NCBI RefSeq assembly: GCF_900119825.1
Contig: NZ_FPKR01000003.1
Location: 62,001-126,000 of the forward strand
Source: Chitinimonas taiwanensis DSM 18899
Lineage (GTDB): Bacteria > Pseudomonadota > Gammaproteobacteria > Burkholderiales > Chitinimonadaceae
Direction of reading: 5' to 3'
Length of the DNA stretch: 64,000 nucleotides
Shown here: positions 1-6,842 of the stretch, one piece after another
How positions within the stretch are numbered: position 1 is the first letter of the stretch
Layout: each line of letters starts with the position of its first letter
Program-made: the position numbers and the translations under genes
Notes under the pieces: model-generated
Seen by the model: only the letters and a program-made list of their open reading frames with translations
Told to the model about the DNA's origin: nothing
Databases searched by the model: none

Positions 1-115
1 GCCAGCGCAGGCGCGCGGCTGTTTCCGGCTGCTGGCGCAGCCAGGCGTGCAGGATGCCGACGATCAGCAGCGCTTCGGCCGATTCGCGCCAGAGAATAAA
101 CAGGGCTTGGCTCAT
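1..115 (-). CDS. FTR1-family iron permease, N-terminal fragment
   Basis: Only the first 38 codons lie in the window; the gene runs off the left edge. The N-terminus reads MSQALFILWRESAEALL, with the REXXE motif at residues 10-14 (R10, E11, E14) inside the first membrane helix. That motif binds iron in Ftr1p/EfeU/FtrC permeases of the inner membrane. It lies 6 bp after the stop of the cupredoxin gene, which follows a P19-like gene. This order matches FtrA-FtrB-FtrC of Bordetella and similar ferrous-iron systems, so a membrane ferredoxin (FtrD) may follow outside the window. Family assignment is firm; the rest of the protein is unseen. Confidence 0.85.
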   Translation of the reverse strand, partial: MSQALFILWRESAEALLIVGILHAWLRQQPETAARLRW

Positions 116-121
116 GGTGGG

Positions 122-439
122 CTAACGCAGAGTGAGGACAAACAGGCCGGTGGCCGGGTGGAATTCGTCGATGAAGCGGTATTCGCCCGGCCGCAGCGGA
201 TTGAGCACCACGAAGGAGCGCGCGCCGGGCGCCAGCACCTTCTCCACGCGCAGACGCAGGTTCTCGAACTCGATCGGACTGCGGCCGGCATTGACGATAT
301 TCAGCTTGATGCGCTGGCCGGCCGGTGCGCTGAGCGCGGCCGGGGTCAGCCGGCCATCGCGCGCGGTGATCGTGTAGCTGGGCAGCTCGGCCGCGCCGGC
401 GGCGCCAGCCAGCAGTGCGGCCAGCAGGGCGCCGCGCAT
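122..439 (-). CDS. periplasmic cupredoxin-domain protein of ferrous-iron uptake (FtrB-like)
   Basis: A 105-residue protein with a short signal peptide (about residues 1-16, ending in AGAAGA) and one small cupredoxin-like beta domain. It has no Cys and no internal Met, so it lacks the usual type-1 copper set; acidic residues and one His near the C-terminus (DEFHPAT) are the visible metal-ligand candidates. Two bases separate it from the upstream P19-like gene, and the FTR1 permease follows, so it should be co-transcribed and act in the periplasm as the partner of that permease. In Ftr/Efe-type systems such domains are thought to oxidise or hand over Fe(II); that role is inferred from family and position. 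Confidence 0.8.
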   Translation of the reverse strand: MRGALLAALLAGAAGAAELPSYTITARDGRLTPAALSAPAGQRIKLNIVNAGRSPIEFENLRLRVEKVLAPGARSFVVLNPLRPGEYRFIDEFHPATGLFVLTLR

Positions 440-441
440 GC

Positions 442-984
442 TCAGTACCCGCCCTTCTTGCCGGTGCCGGCAAACACCAGCGGATATTTGAGCGAGAAGG
501 GCTTGAACCAGGCGGCCACGCCGGTTTCCTTGTCTACATGGCGGCCGAAGTGGGCATCGCCACCGGGCGGCTGCACGCGCAGGGTCAGCGTGTACTTGCC
601 CGGGCCGGCCAGCTTCACATTGTCGCCATAGTGCGGGCCGTCGCTGGCCACCATCGCATGCATATTGCCGCTGGCCACCGGCTTACCGTCCGCCTTGCTC
701 AGCTGATAGCTGATCTGCAGGCCGGGCACCCAGCTGCCTTCGGGAAAGCCGTTCGGGTTATCGGCCAGCGCGCGGATATCGGCCTCCAGGTGCATATCGC
801 TATCGGCCGCGGCGCGCATCATGCCGGCCGGTTCCATCTGGATCGGTTGCAGATAGACGGCCGCCACTTCCAGGCCAGCCTGCTGCTGCGGCTTGCCGAT
901 CGGGTATTCGAGCGCCAGGGCGGGTAGCTGGCAGGCCAGCAGGGCGAAGGGCAGCAGGCGTGAGACGAGGGAGAGGTGGGGCAT
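442..984 (-). CDS. periplasmic P19/Tp34-type iron-binding protein (FtrA/FetP-like)
   Basis: A 180-residue protein with a signal peptide (about residues 1-24, ending LPALA). The mature part carries Met- and His-containing stretches typical of P19 proteins: QMEPAGMM, SDMHLEADI, GNMHAM and DAHFGRH. P19 proteins bind Cu and Fe(II) at a dimer site and feed an FTR1-type permease. First gene of the operon with the cupredoxin and FTR1 genes. The start is set by an AAAGGAAAG ribosome site 6 bases before the ATG. A Fur-box-like sequence sits directly upstream, and a half-conserved FNR-type site lies beyond it, so iron and perhaps oxygen status probably both control it. Confidence 0.88.
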   Translation of the reverse strand: MPHLSLVSRLLPFALLACQLPALALEYPIGKPQQQAGLEVAAVYLQPIQMEPAGMMRAAADSDMHLEADIRALADNPNGFPEGSWVPGLQISYQLSKADGKPVASGNMHAMVASDGPHYGDNVKLAGPGKYTLTLRVQPPGGDAHFGRHVDKETGVAAWFKPFSLKYPLVFAGTGKKGGY

Positions 985-997
985 GGGGCTTTCCTTT

Positions 998-1019
998 AAT
1001 GAGAATTGTTATCGTTATT
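998..1019 (-). promoter_or_regulatory. Fur box upstream of the ferrous-iron operon
   Basis: AATGAGAATTGTTATCGTTATT on the plus strand matches the array of imperfect GATAAT/ATTATC hexamers recognised by Fur. It lies 14 bases upstream of the P19-like start codon, where Fur would block transcription when iron is plentiful. The sequence is seen directly; Fur binding is inferred. Confidence 0.75.
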
Positions 1020-1044
1020 TTGCGGATGGCAGGCGCGGGCAGCC

Positions 1045-1058
1045 TTGTCCTGGATCAA
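1045..1058. promoter_or_regulatory. imperfect FNR/DNR-type site upstream of the iron operon
   Basis: TTGTC-CTGG-ATCAA has one perfect ATCAA half and a weaker left half compared with TTGAT-N4-ATCAA. It is about 60 bases upstream of the P19-like gene, beyond the Fur box. It would make sense for a ferrous-iron importer to be induced without oxygen, but one perfect half-site is weak evidence. Confidence 0.35.
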
Positions 1059-1087
1059 GGAAAGCGGGGGGGGCAAGAGAGGGGCGG

Positions 1088-2428
1088 CTAGCCGGCCAGC
1101 CAGGCTACCGGTCGGGTGAAGGCCAGCAGGCCGTCGCGGCCCAGCGTGCTGCCAAAGCCCGAGGCCTGGCTGCCGGCAAAGGGCAGGGCGAAGCGTGAGG
1201 TGGGGCGGCTGTTCAGGCACAGCATGCCGGCCTGCAGCTGGGCGGCCAGCGGCGCGGCCTGTGCAGTGTCGCGCGTCCACAGGCTGGCGGCCAGTTGCTG
1301 GCGGCTGGCATTGGCCAGGGCGATGGCGGCCGCGCTATCCGCCACCACACTCAGGCAGGCCACCGGGCCGAACAGCTCCTCGTCGAAGGCCGGCATGCCG
1401 GGCGTCACCTGTTCGAGCAGGGTGGCGGGAAAGTAATAGCCGCGCCCGCCGGCCGGCTGGCCACCGAGCAGGCAGCGCGCACCCTGTTCCACACTCAGGC
1501 TCACCTGGCGCGCCAGCTTGTCGCGCAGATCGGCACGCGCCAGCGGCGCCAGCGTACTGCCGCACTGGTAATGCGCGAGGGCCGCGCGTAGCGCATGGCG
1601 GAAGGCATCGGCCACTGCCTCGACCACGATAAAGCGCTTGGCAGCCGTACAGGCCTGGCCGGCATTCAGGCAGCGGCTTTGTGCAGCGGCTTCGGCCGCG
1701 GCCGCGATATCGGCATCGGCCAACACGATGAAGGCGTTATTGCCGCCCAGCTCCAGCACGGCCGGCTTCAGATGGTGGGCGGCCAGCGCGCCGAGCTGGC
1801 GGCCGGTGGCCTCGCTGCCGGTGCATACCAGCATGCTCACCGCCGGGTCGGCCAGCGCCTCGCGCGTGCCTACCTCGTCGGTCCACAGGCATTGCACCAG
1901 GCCCTTGGGCAGCAGCTCGCGGCAGATCATCTCCACCAGCGCGCTGGTCTGCGCCACATTCGGCGCTGGTTTGATCAGCACCGCATTGCCGGCCAGCAGC
2001 GCGGCGGCCAGCGGGCGGAAGATCTGCCAGACCGGGTAGTTCCACGGGGTAACCGCCAGCACCACGCCCAGCGGGCGACGCCAGATCTGGCCGTGTGCAC
2101 CTGGCTCGGGCGCCAGCCAGGCCGGGCCCTGCTCGGCTAGGAATTGGCACCACTTGGCCGCGCGCAGCACCTCGTCATCAGCCTCGGCATACTGCTTGCC
2201 CATTTCGCGCTGGATGCTGTTGGCTAGCACCGGGCTGGCCAAGAGCAAGGCCTCGCCCAACGCACGCAACAAGGCAGCGCGCTGGGCCAGCGTGCTGCTG
2301 GCCCAGTGCGCTGCGGCCTGGGTCGCGGCAGTCAGTGCCTGCCGCGTGTCGTGTCGTTGCCAGCTTGGCCGTTCGGCAAAGACCTGGCCGTCGCGCGGGT
2401 CGCGCGAGACAAAGCGATTCGCCTGCAT
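1088..2428 (-). CDS. NAD(P)-dependent aldehyde dehydrogenase (succinate-semialdehyde-type family)
   Basis: About 446 residues, near the lower end of the usual ALDH length. Visible motifs: the cofactor region PWNYPVWQ, the general-base loop LELGGNN, the catalytic Cys in NAGQACTAAKR, and the late EELFGPV motif. This oxidises an aldehyde to its acid in the cytoplasm; the substrate cannot be read from sequence. An upstream in-frame Met exists, but the ATG at 2428 is preferred because it forms an ATGA overlap with the stop of the DUF2249 gene, implying translational coupling. No recognisable catabolic neighbours help to identify the substrate. Confidence 0.85.
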   Translation of the reverse strand: MQANRFVSRDPRDGQVFAERPSWQRHDTRQALTAATQAAAHWASSTLAQRAALLRALGEALLLASPVLANSIQREMGKQYAEADDEVLRAAKWCQFLAEQGPAWLAPEPGAHGQIWRRPLGVVLAVTPWNYPVWQIFRPLAAALLAGNAVLIKPAPNVAQTSALVEMICRELLPKGLVQCLWTDEVGTREALADPAVSMLVCTGSEATGRQLGALAAHHLKPAVLELGGNNAFIVLADADIAAAAEAAAQSRCLNAGQACTAAKRFIVVEAVADAFRHALRAALAHYQCGSTLAPLARADLRDKLARQVSLSVEQGARCLLGGQPAGGRGYYFPATLLEQVTPGMPAFDEELFGPVACLSVVADSAAAIALANASRQQLAASLWTRDTAQAAPLAAQLQAGMLCLNSRPTSRFALPFAGSQASGFGSTLGRDGLLAFTRPVAWLAG

Positions 2429-2751
2429 CAGCCGCCGCTGCAACCGCAGCCGCTGCCTTGGCCGCTACCGCAGCCACCGCCGGCTGCCGCTTCGCTGTGA
2501 TTGAGCGGATGCACGGAGAAATCGATCACCACCTGCTCGGGATTGTGGTCGACATAGTGGATGCGCACCTGTTCGCGGTAGCGCTGACCTATCTGCTGCA
2601 GCAGCGGCAGCGGTTCGTGGTCGTTGATGAAACGCATGACCTCGCCTTCGCGCAGCGCTTCCAGCGCGCCGAAGATGGCGGCATGCCGGAAGCGCTTGGC
2701 CACGCCGCGCGCGTCGAAAACAAAGGTGTTGTCGCTGATGATGCCGTTCAT
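2428..2751 (-). CDS. DUF2249-domain protein with Gly/Cys-rich tail
   Basis: A 107-residue protein from the ATG at 2751, preferred over the in-frame ATG at 2787 because GGAG lies 9 bases before it. The domain (FDARGVAKRFRHAAIFGAL ... LREGEVMRFINDHEP) matches DUF2249, small proteins common beside hemerythrin and NO-related genes in denitrifiers; the biochemical role is not established. The last 20 or so residues are Gly-rich and hold three Cys (CGSGQGSGCGC), a possible metal site. Its stop overlaps the start of the aldehyde dehydrogenase (ATGA). Confidence 0.72.
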   Translation of the reverse strand: MNGIISDNTFVFDARGVAKRFRHAAIFGALEALREGEVMRFINDHEPLPLLQQIGQRYREQVRIHYVDHNPEQVVIDFSVHPLNHSEAAAGGGCGSGQGSGCGCSGG

Positions 2752-2868
2752 ATTGCTTTGCTCCGCTTGGGCTTGAGATGGGCTCATCTTAGGCAGGCCG
2801 GCGCAGGCTGGCCTTGAGCCAGAACAAGTAAATCGCGTGCCATGTTGTTTGTTGCTTCAAGCGGAGAT

Positions 2869-2973
2869 TTCACCGCAGAGGACGCGGAGTACGGGAAGGG
2901 AATACAGGGTGAGGAGGGCGGCCGACATGCCCAGTCCGCCTTCCTCCGTGACCTCCGCGTTCTCTGCGGTGAA
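2869..2973. repeat. long imperfect inverted repeat (105 bp) between genes
   Basis: Left arm 2869-2889 (TTCACCGCAGAGGACGCGGAG) pairs with right arm 2953-2973 (CTCCGCGTTCTCTGCGGTGAA) at 20 of 21 positions. An inner pair, GAGGAGGGCGG (2911-2921) with CCGCCTTCCTC (2936-2946), differs by one G-T pair, so the whole element can fold into a long two-tier hairpin. The CACCGCAGAG-type arm resembles dispersed intergenic palindromes found in many proteobacteria. It sits just past the end of the nitronate monooxygenase gene and could also act in transcript ending or stability. Confidence 0.8.
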
Positions 2974-2986
2974 TTGGTCATTGCCG

Positions 2987-4153
2987 TTAAACCGGCTGGG
3001 GCAAATCCGCCGGGAAGGTGCCGTGCAGCAGGTAGGCGATCAGCTCGCGTACCGGGCGGATGGCCTGGCCGAAGGGCAGGCGGCTAGCGCCGCGGAAGAA
3101 CAGGCCCTTGTCCACCTCGCCGCGCACCGCAGCGGCCAGCTTCAGATCGATGCAGAACTGGCCGATACGGCTGATGCCATCGCGCAGCCCGCACTGGCTC
3201 AGGCAGTCCATGCGCTGGGTGCAGCGGCGCACATCGGCCTTGGCATGCGCCTGCAGGCTGGCTTCGCGGCGCAGATAGTTGTTCAGCCAGGGGGTGGCCA
3301 CCGCGCGCGCCGGCAGGCCGGCCACGCTGACGAACTCGACCAGCTCGGCCGGGTCGGCGCCGGCCAGCGTGTGCTTGAAGTTGGGGTGGGCATCGCCCTC
3401 GGCGCTGACCGCGAAGGCCGTGCCCAGCTGTACCGCATCGGCGCCCGCTTCCAGCCAGTGGCGCACCTTGGCATGGCTGTCTATGCCGCCGGCCAGGATC
3501 AGCTGCGGCGCATCACGGCCCAGGCCCAGCTCGGCGAACAGCGCGCGGCATTCCTCCAGCACGCGCGCGAAATCAAAACGCGCATCGCGCAGATCATCGA
3601 TGCGTGCCGCGCCCAGATGGCCGCCGGCATGGGCTGGGTGCTCGATCACGATGGCATCGGCACGGCGTCCCTTCTTCAGCCATTTCTTCAGCACGATGCT
3701 CACCCCGCGTGCATCGGACAGAATCGGAATCAGCGCCACCTTGGGGTGATCGGCCGTCATCTCGGGCAGGTCGAGCGGCAGGCCGGCGCCCATCACGATG
3801 GCATCGGCACCGCTCTCGCAGGCTTGGCGCACCAGGGCCGGGTGTTCGCGCACCGCCTTCATCACATTCACTGCAATCAGTCCATGCCCCTGGGCCACCG
3901 CCTTGGCCGACTGGATCTCGCGGTCCAGCGCGGTCAGATTGGCTGCGTCAATCTGGGCATGGTCGCGGCAGCGGTGGGTGGCTTCCAGGAGATCGGGGTG
4001 GTGGTGACGCAGGTCCACGCTGGCGATGGTGCCGAGCGCGTTCTCGCGGGCCACCGCGCCGGCCAGCCGGTGTGCCGACACCCCTACGCCCATGCCGCCC
4101 TGCACGATGGGCAATACCTCGCGCCCGGCCAGTTTCAGCTGCTTGAACCACAT
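2987..4153 (-). CDS. nitronate monooxygenase family flavoprotein with Cys-bearing C-terminal extension
   Basis: A 388-residue FMN TIM-barrel enzyme of the 2-nitropropane dioxygenase/nitronate monooxygenase family. Seen: the N-terminal VQGGMGVGVS loop, EHPAHAGGHLG (the family's catalytic-His region), LAGGIDSHAKV (phosphate loop) and DAVQLGTAF. The last 100 residues hold C-x5-C-x3-C followed 12 residues on by another Cys (CTQRMDCLSQCGLRDG ... FC), which looks like a metal or Fe-S site not needed for the basic reaction. Cytoplasmic. It could detoxify alkyl nitronates or serve as another NAD(P)H:flavin oxidoreductase. An FNR-like site lies about 60 bases upstream. Confidence 0.82.
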   Translation of the reverse strand: MWFKQLKLAGREVLPIVQGGMGVGVSAHRLAGAVARENALGTIASVDLRHHHPDLLEATHRCRDHAQIDAANLTALDREIQSAKAVAQGHGLIAVNVMKAVREHPALVRQACESGADAIVMGAGLPLDLPEMTADHPKVALIPILSDARGVSIVLKKWLKKGRRADAIVIEHPAHAGGHLGAARIDDLRDARFDFARVLEECRALFAELGLGRDAPQLILAGGIDSHAKVRHWLEAGADAVQLGTAFAVSAEGDAHPNFKHTLAGADPAELVEFVSVAGLPARAVATPWLNNYLRREASLQAHAKADVRRCTQRMDCLSQCGLRDGISRIGQFCIDLKLAAAVRGEVDKGLFFRGASRLPFGQAIRPVRELIAYLLHGTFPADLPQPV

Positions 4154-4211
4154 GCTAATGCTCCGAATAGGAAGAGATGCCGCAGCCTAGGCGCTTGTGC
4201 GCCGGCTTTCC

Positions 4212-4225
4212 TTGAGCGGCGTCAA
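4212..4225. promoter_or_regulatory. FNR/DNR-like site upstream of the nitronate monooxygenase gene
   Basis: TTGAG-CGGC-GTCAA, with eight of ten half-site positions matching TTGAT-N4-ATCAA. It lies about 60 bases before the start codon at 4153, in the 200-bp gap after the Crp/Fnr-type gene, whose own product could bind it. Confidence 0.5.
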
Positions 4226-4353
4226 GGACGTATGCGGGCGGGGAAAGTATTGCAGAATCAATCGCTTGCTCGAATTTTTGGTGGTGAGGCGTGAGGCGTG
4301 AAAGGTAATGGGCGCGGGGCGGGGCATGTCGCAGGCCGGCCGCCCCATACCGC

Positions 4354-5031
4354 CTAGCTGCCGTAGAGCTGGGCTTCCAGCGCCTCGGGGTCGAGGATCT
4401 GCACATCGCGGCCGTCCACGCGGATCAGGTTTTTGGCGCTTAGCTGGTGCAGCAGGCGCGACAGGGTCTCGGGCGTGAGGCCGAGCTTGGAGGCGATCAC
4501 ATTCTTGTTGAAGGGGAAATGCACCTGGTCGCCCTCGCGCGGCTGCTTGAGCAGGAAGCTGATCACGCGCTGCGAGGCATTCTGCAGATTGATGGTCTCG
4601 ATATCCTGCACCAGCGCGTGCAGGCGCAGCGACAGGCCGGCCAGCATGCGCTTGGCAAACGACGGGTCGTGATCGATGGCCGCGTAGATGTCCTGCTTGT
4701 CTATCCAGATCAGCAGTGTGTCCTCGAGCGCCTGGGCCTGCACCATATAGGGCTTGTCGAGAAACATCACCGCTTCGCCGAAAGCCTGGCCGGGTGCGAA
4801 GAACTCGATCACTTTTTCCTGCCCGCTGGGCGAGGGAATGGCCAGCTTGATGCCGCCCACCGCCACCACATACAGGCCATTGGCCGGATCGCCGCGGTGG
4901 AACACGAACTGATGCTTGGCCACGCGCACCTGTTGGCTGGCACGTGCCATCAGCGCCAGTTGGGCGGCATCCAAATTGCGAAACAGCGGCAGGCGCGCCA
5001 GCAGCGCGTCGATATCGAGTTTGTGGGCCAT
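4354..5031 (-). CDS. Crp/Fnr-family regulator, DNR-like (no Fe-S cysteines)
   Basis: A 225-residue regulator: N-terminal cyclic-nucleotide-binding-like beta barrel (about 20-120), long dimer helix, and a C-terminal winged helix-turn-helix (about 165-205). The recognition helix reads TPETLSRLLHQL; the E-x-x-SR pattern is that of FNR/DNR proteins that read TTGAT-N4-ATCAA. The protein contains no Cys at all, so it cannot carry FNR's 4Fe-4S cluster and is more like DNR/NnrR, which sense NO through heme. Cyclic-AMP binding seems unlikely. Many FNR-like sites in this window make it the natural local regulator. A CTAGTCC element (5104-5110, read on the minus strand) lies about 75 bases upstream. Confidence 0.85.
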   Translation of the reverse strand: MAHKLDIDALLARLPLFRNLDAAQLALMARASQQVRVAKHQFVFHRGDPANGLYVVAVGGIKLAIPSPSGQEKVIEFFAPGQAFGEAVMFLDKPYMVQAQALEDTLLIWIDKQDIYAAIDHDPSFAKRMLAGLSLRLHALVQDIETINLQNASQRVISFLLKQPREGDQVHFPFNKNVIASKLGLTPETLSRLLHQLSAKNLIRVDGRDVQILDPEALEAQLYGS

Positions 5032-5103
5032 GGCCGGTGCCGCCTTGCTGAGGAAGATGGCGCGATGCTAGGCCTGTGGCGCGCGCGGCGGTATTCGCCG
5101 GAT

Positions 5104-5110
5104 GGACTAG
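5104..5110 (-). promoter_or_regulatory. CTAGTCC element upstream of the Crp/Fnr-type gene
   Basis: GGACTAG on the plus strand reads CTAGTCC toward the regulator gene. The same 7-mer occurs upstream of narK1, narG (twice) and moaA. The recurrence is seen directly; a role as NarL or other activator site is a guess. Confidence 0.3.
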
Positions 5111-5173
5111 ACTGACTGGCACCTAAGCTGCCCGATAGCAGCATGGAATCAAAACCCAGTCAGGAGGAAAACG

Positions 5174-5737
5174 ATGGCCAGTATTCGTGCAGGTAGCCAG
5201 CAGGCTTTGCTGGTGGTGGATGTACAGGTGGGCGTGATGGCCGAGTGCTGGGATGCCGCCAGGGTGATTGCCCAGATCGCGACCGCCGTGGCGCGCGCCC
5301 GCGCGGCCGGCGTGCCGGTGATCTGGGTTGCGCATGCCGATGCCGAGCTGTCGCAGGGCTCGCCGGCCTGGCAGCTGGTGCCCGAGCTGAAGCCCTTGGC
5401 GCATGAGCGACTTATCGACAAGCACTTCCACTCCTCCTTCGAGCAGACCGAGCTTGAGCAGGTGCTGGCCGAGGCCGGTATCGCCCATATCGTGCTGGCC
5501 GGCGCGGCCTCGGGCTGGTGCATACGCGCCACCGCCTATGCCGCGCTGGAACGCGGCTACGACCTGACCCTGCTGGAGGACGCGCACAGCACCGCCAACC
5601 TGGTGCTGGACGACGGCAGCCGCATCGATGCCGCCCAGGTCATGCGCGAGCTCAATATCGCCTTGCACTGGCTCAGCTACCCAGGCCGGCGCAATGCGGT
5701 GGCCGGCGCGGCCGAGTTCGCCTTCGGCGCGGCTTAG
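5174..5737 (+). CDS. isochorismatase-family cysteine hydrolase
   Basis: A 187-residue protein of the isochorismatase/nicotinamidase fold. The catalytic triad is visible: D16 (LVVDVQ), K83 (IDKHFHSSF) and C116 (SGWCIRAT). A strong AGGAGG site precedes the ATG. Members hydrolyse isochorismate, nicotinamide, carbamoyl groups or related amides; no motif here fixes the substrate. It is divergent from the Crp/Fnr-type gene and convergent with nrdG. Confidence 0.85.
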   Translation: MASIRAGSQQALLVVDVQVGVMAECWDAARVIAQIATAVARARAAGVPVIWVAHADAELSQGSPAWQLVPELKPLAHERLIDKHFHSSFEQTELEQVLAEAGIAHIVLAGAASGWCIRATAYAALERGYDLTLLEDAHSTANLVLDDGSRIDAAQVMRELNIALHWLSYPGRRNAVAGAAEFAFGAA

Positions 5738-5754
5738 TCAGGCTGCGGGCCGCC

Positions 5755-6531
5755 CTAACGGTATTCGAAGCGTTCGAACCACTGCGCGAGCTGGCTCTGC
5801 GCCGACAGGCTCAATACCGCATCGGGCGGCACATCCGGGCTGCTGCGGTAGTTCTGCACGGCGTAATGGCGCACGCCGCGCTCGGCCAGGCTTTCCGCCA
5901 AGGCCAGCAGCCGGGTTTCACTGAGCCAGGCCGGGCTCCAGGTGGTGCGGCATTCGAACGCGCAGGGCGAGGCCAGCAGCATTTCCAGGCTGATGCCGGT
6001 TGGCCAATGGCTGCGCACGCGGCCGGTCAGCGCATCGTGGCCGTCGGCATCGGTCTTCACATCAAAGCCCACCCAGTCCAGATCGGGCAGCACGGCGGCC
6101 AGGCGTTGCGGGTATATGCCGGCGCTATGCAGGGCCACCTTGAAGCCCATCGCCTTCAGCTCGGCGATCATGCCGGGCAGGGCCGCTTCGCTCAGCGGCT
6201 CGCCGCCCGATAGCACCACGCCATCCAGCAGGCCGCGCCGGCTGTGCAGCCAGTCGCGCACCGCCTGCCAGCGGTACTGGCTGCTGCGTTCCTGCAGATG
6301 CGGGTTGTGGCAGTAATGGCAGCGCCACGGGCAGCCGCCGATAAACAGCACGGCCGCCAGCTGCCCCGGCCAGTCCACGCTGGAAAACGGCACCAGCCCG
6401 GCCAGGGCTGGCTCATGCGGGGCGCTCTGGCCGGGGCGGGGAGCCGGTATCAGCTGGATGGGCTGCGCGCCCTCCAGCCGGCTCCGCCCGGCATCAGGCG
6501 CCGCGCTGTTCGGTAAAGAAGCGGCGTTCAT
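5755..6531 (-). CDS. nrdG: anaerobic ribonucleotide reductase activating protein (radical SAM)
   Basis: A 258-residue radical SAM activase that makes the glycyl radical on class III ribonucleotide reductase. The Fe-S motif CxxxCxxC is C67, C71, C74 (GGCPWRCHYCHNP), preceded by VPFSSVDWPGQLAAVLF. The first 40 residues are a Pro-rich extension unusual for NrdG. The ATG at 6531 has AGGG 8 bases before it; a GTG nine bases further up is the alternative. The start lies inside the small glycyl-radical gene (37-bp overlap in another frame), so translation of enzyme tail and activase is probably coupled. Confidence 0.88.
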   Translation of the reverse strand: MNAASLPNSAAPDAGRSRLEGAQPIQLIPAPRPGQSAPHEPALAGLVPFSSVDWPGQLAAVLFIGGCPWRCHYCHNPHLQERSSQYRWQAVRDWLHSRRGLLDGVVLSGGEPLSEAALPGMIAELKAMGFKVALHSAGIYPQRLAAVLPDLDWVGFDVKTDADGHDALTGRVRSHWPTGISLEMLLASPCAFECRTTWSPAWLSETRLLALAESLAERGVRHYAVQNYRSSPDVPPDAVLSLSAQSQLAQWFERFEYR

Positions 6532-6664
6532 GGAATTCACCCTGCTTGCCGGTGTTGAAGGAGGAAACCGGCCGGTGATAGCCCATCACACGGGTCCAGA
6601 CTTCGCAGCGCGTGCGCAGGCTGGGGTCGAGTACGGGCTGGGGGTGGGGCTGTGTCGCGATCAT
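6494..6664 (-). CDS. stand-alone glycyl-radical C-terminal piece of class III ribonucleotide reductase
   Basis: A 56-residue protein. Its core, CEVWTRVMGYHRPVSSFN followed by TGKQGEF, matches the C-terminal glycyl-radical loop of NrdD (RVxGYxRPV ... N-x-GKxxEF), with G28 as the probable radical site. In family members such as E. coli NrdD this loop is the last 40 residues of one chain of about 710 residues. Here it has its own ATG and a strong AAGGAGA site, and is separated from the 663-residue NrdD body by a pair of palindromic repeats. 663 plus 56 residues adds up to a normal NrdD. It overlaps nrdG by 37 bp. It most likely docks on NrdD and is activated in trans by NrdG. Confidence 0.85.
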   Translation of the reverse strand: MIATQPHPQPVLDPSLRTRCEVWTRVMGYHRPVSSFNTGKQGEFHERRFFTEQRGA

Positions 6665-6729
6665 GGCAAGTCTCCTTGGCGAGTGGTGATGTTGGAGTAG
6701 GCCGGCACCAGTACCGAGCTACGGGTTTG

Positions 6730-6842
6730 GCCCCTCTCCCTCTGGGAGAGGGCAGGGTGAGGGAACGTCGGTTGATCAGTCATCTGCGCGATGAACAAGC
6801 GTCGCCCCTCACCCCAACCCCTCTCCCGAGGGGAGAGGGACT
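6730..6842. repeat. REP/MITE-like palindrome pair between nrdD body and its tail gene
   Basis: Two inverted GC-rich hairpins flank about 50 bases of unique sequence: left CCCCTCTCCCTCTGGGAGAG with GGGTGAGGG after it, right CCCTCACCCCAACCCCTCTC ending CCCGAGGGGAGAGGG. The nrdD stop codon lies at its very edge (6843-6845). The 20-base string CTCACCCCAACCCCTCTCCC recurs in the element inside the end of narJ (28294-28400), so these are two copies of one dispersed family. Confidence 0.85.

Noticed and set aside
2784-2981. 65-residue minus-strand frame over the long inverted repeat
   Set aside because: It is made mostly of the palindrome itself and has no protein features; such frames are common in repeat elements.
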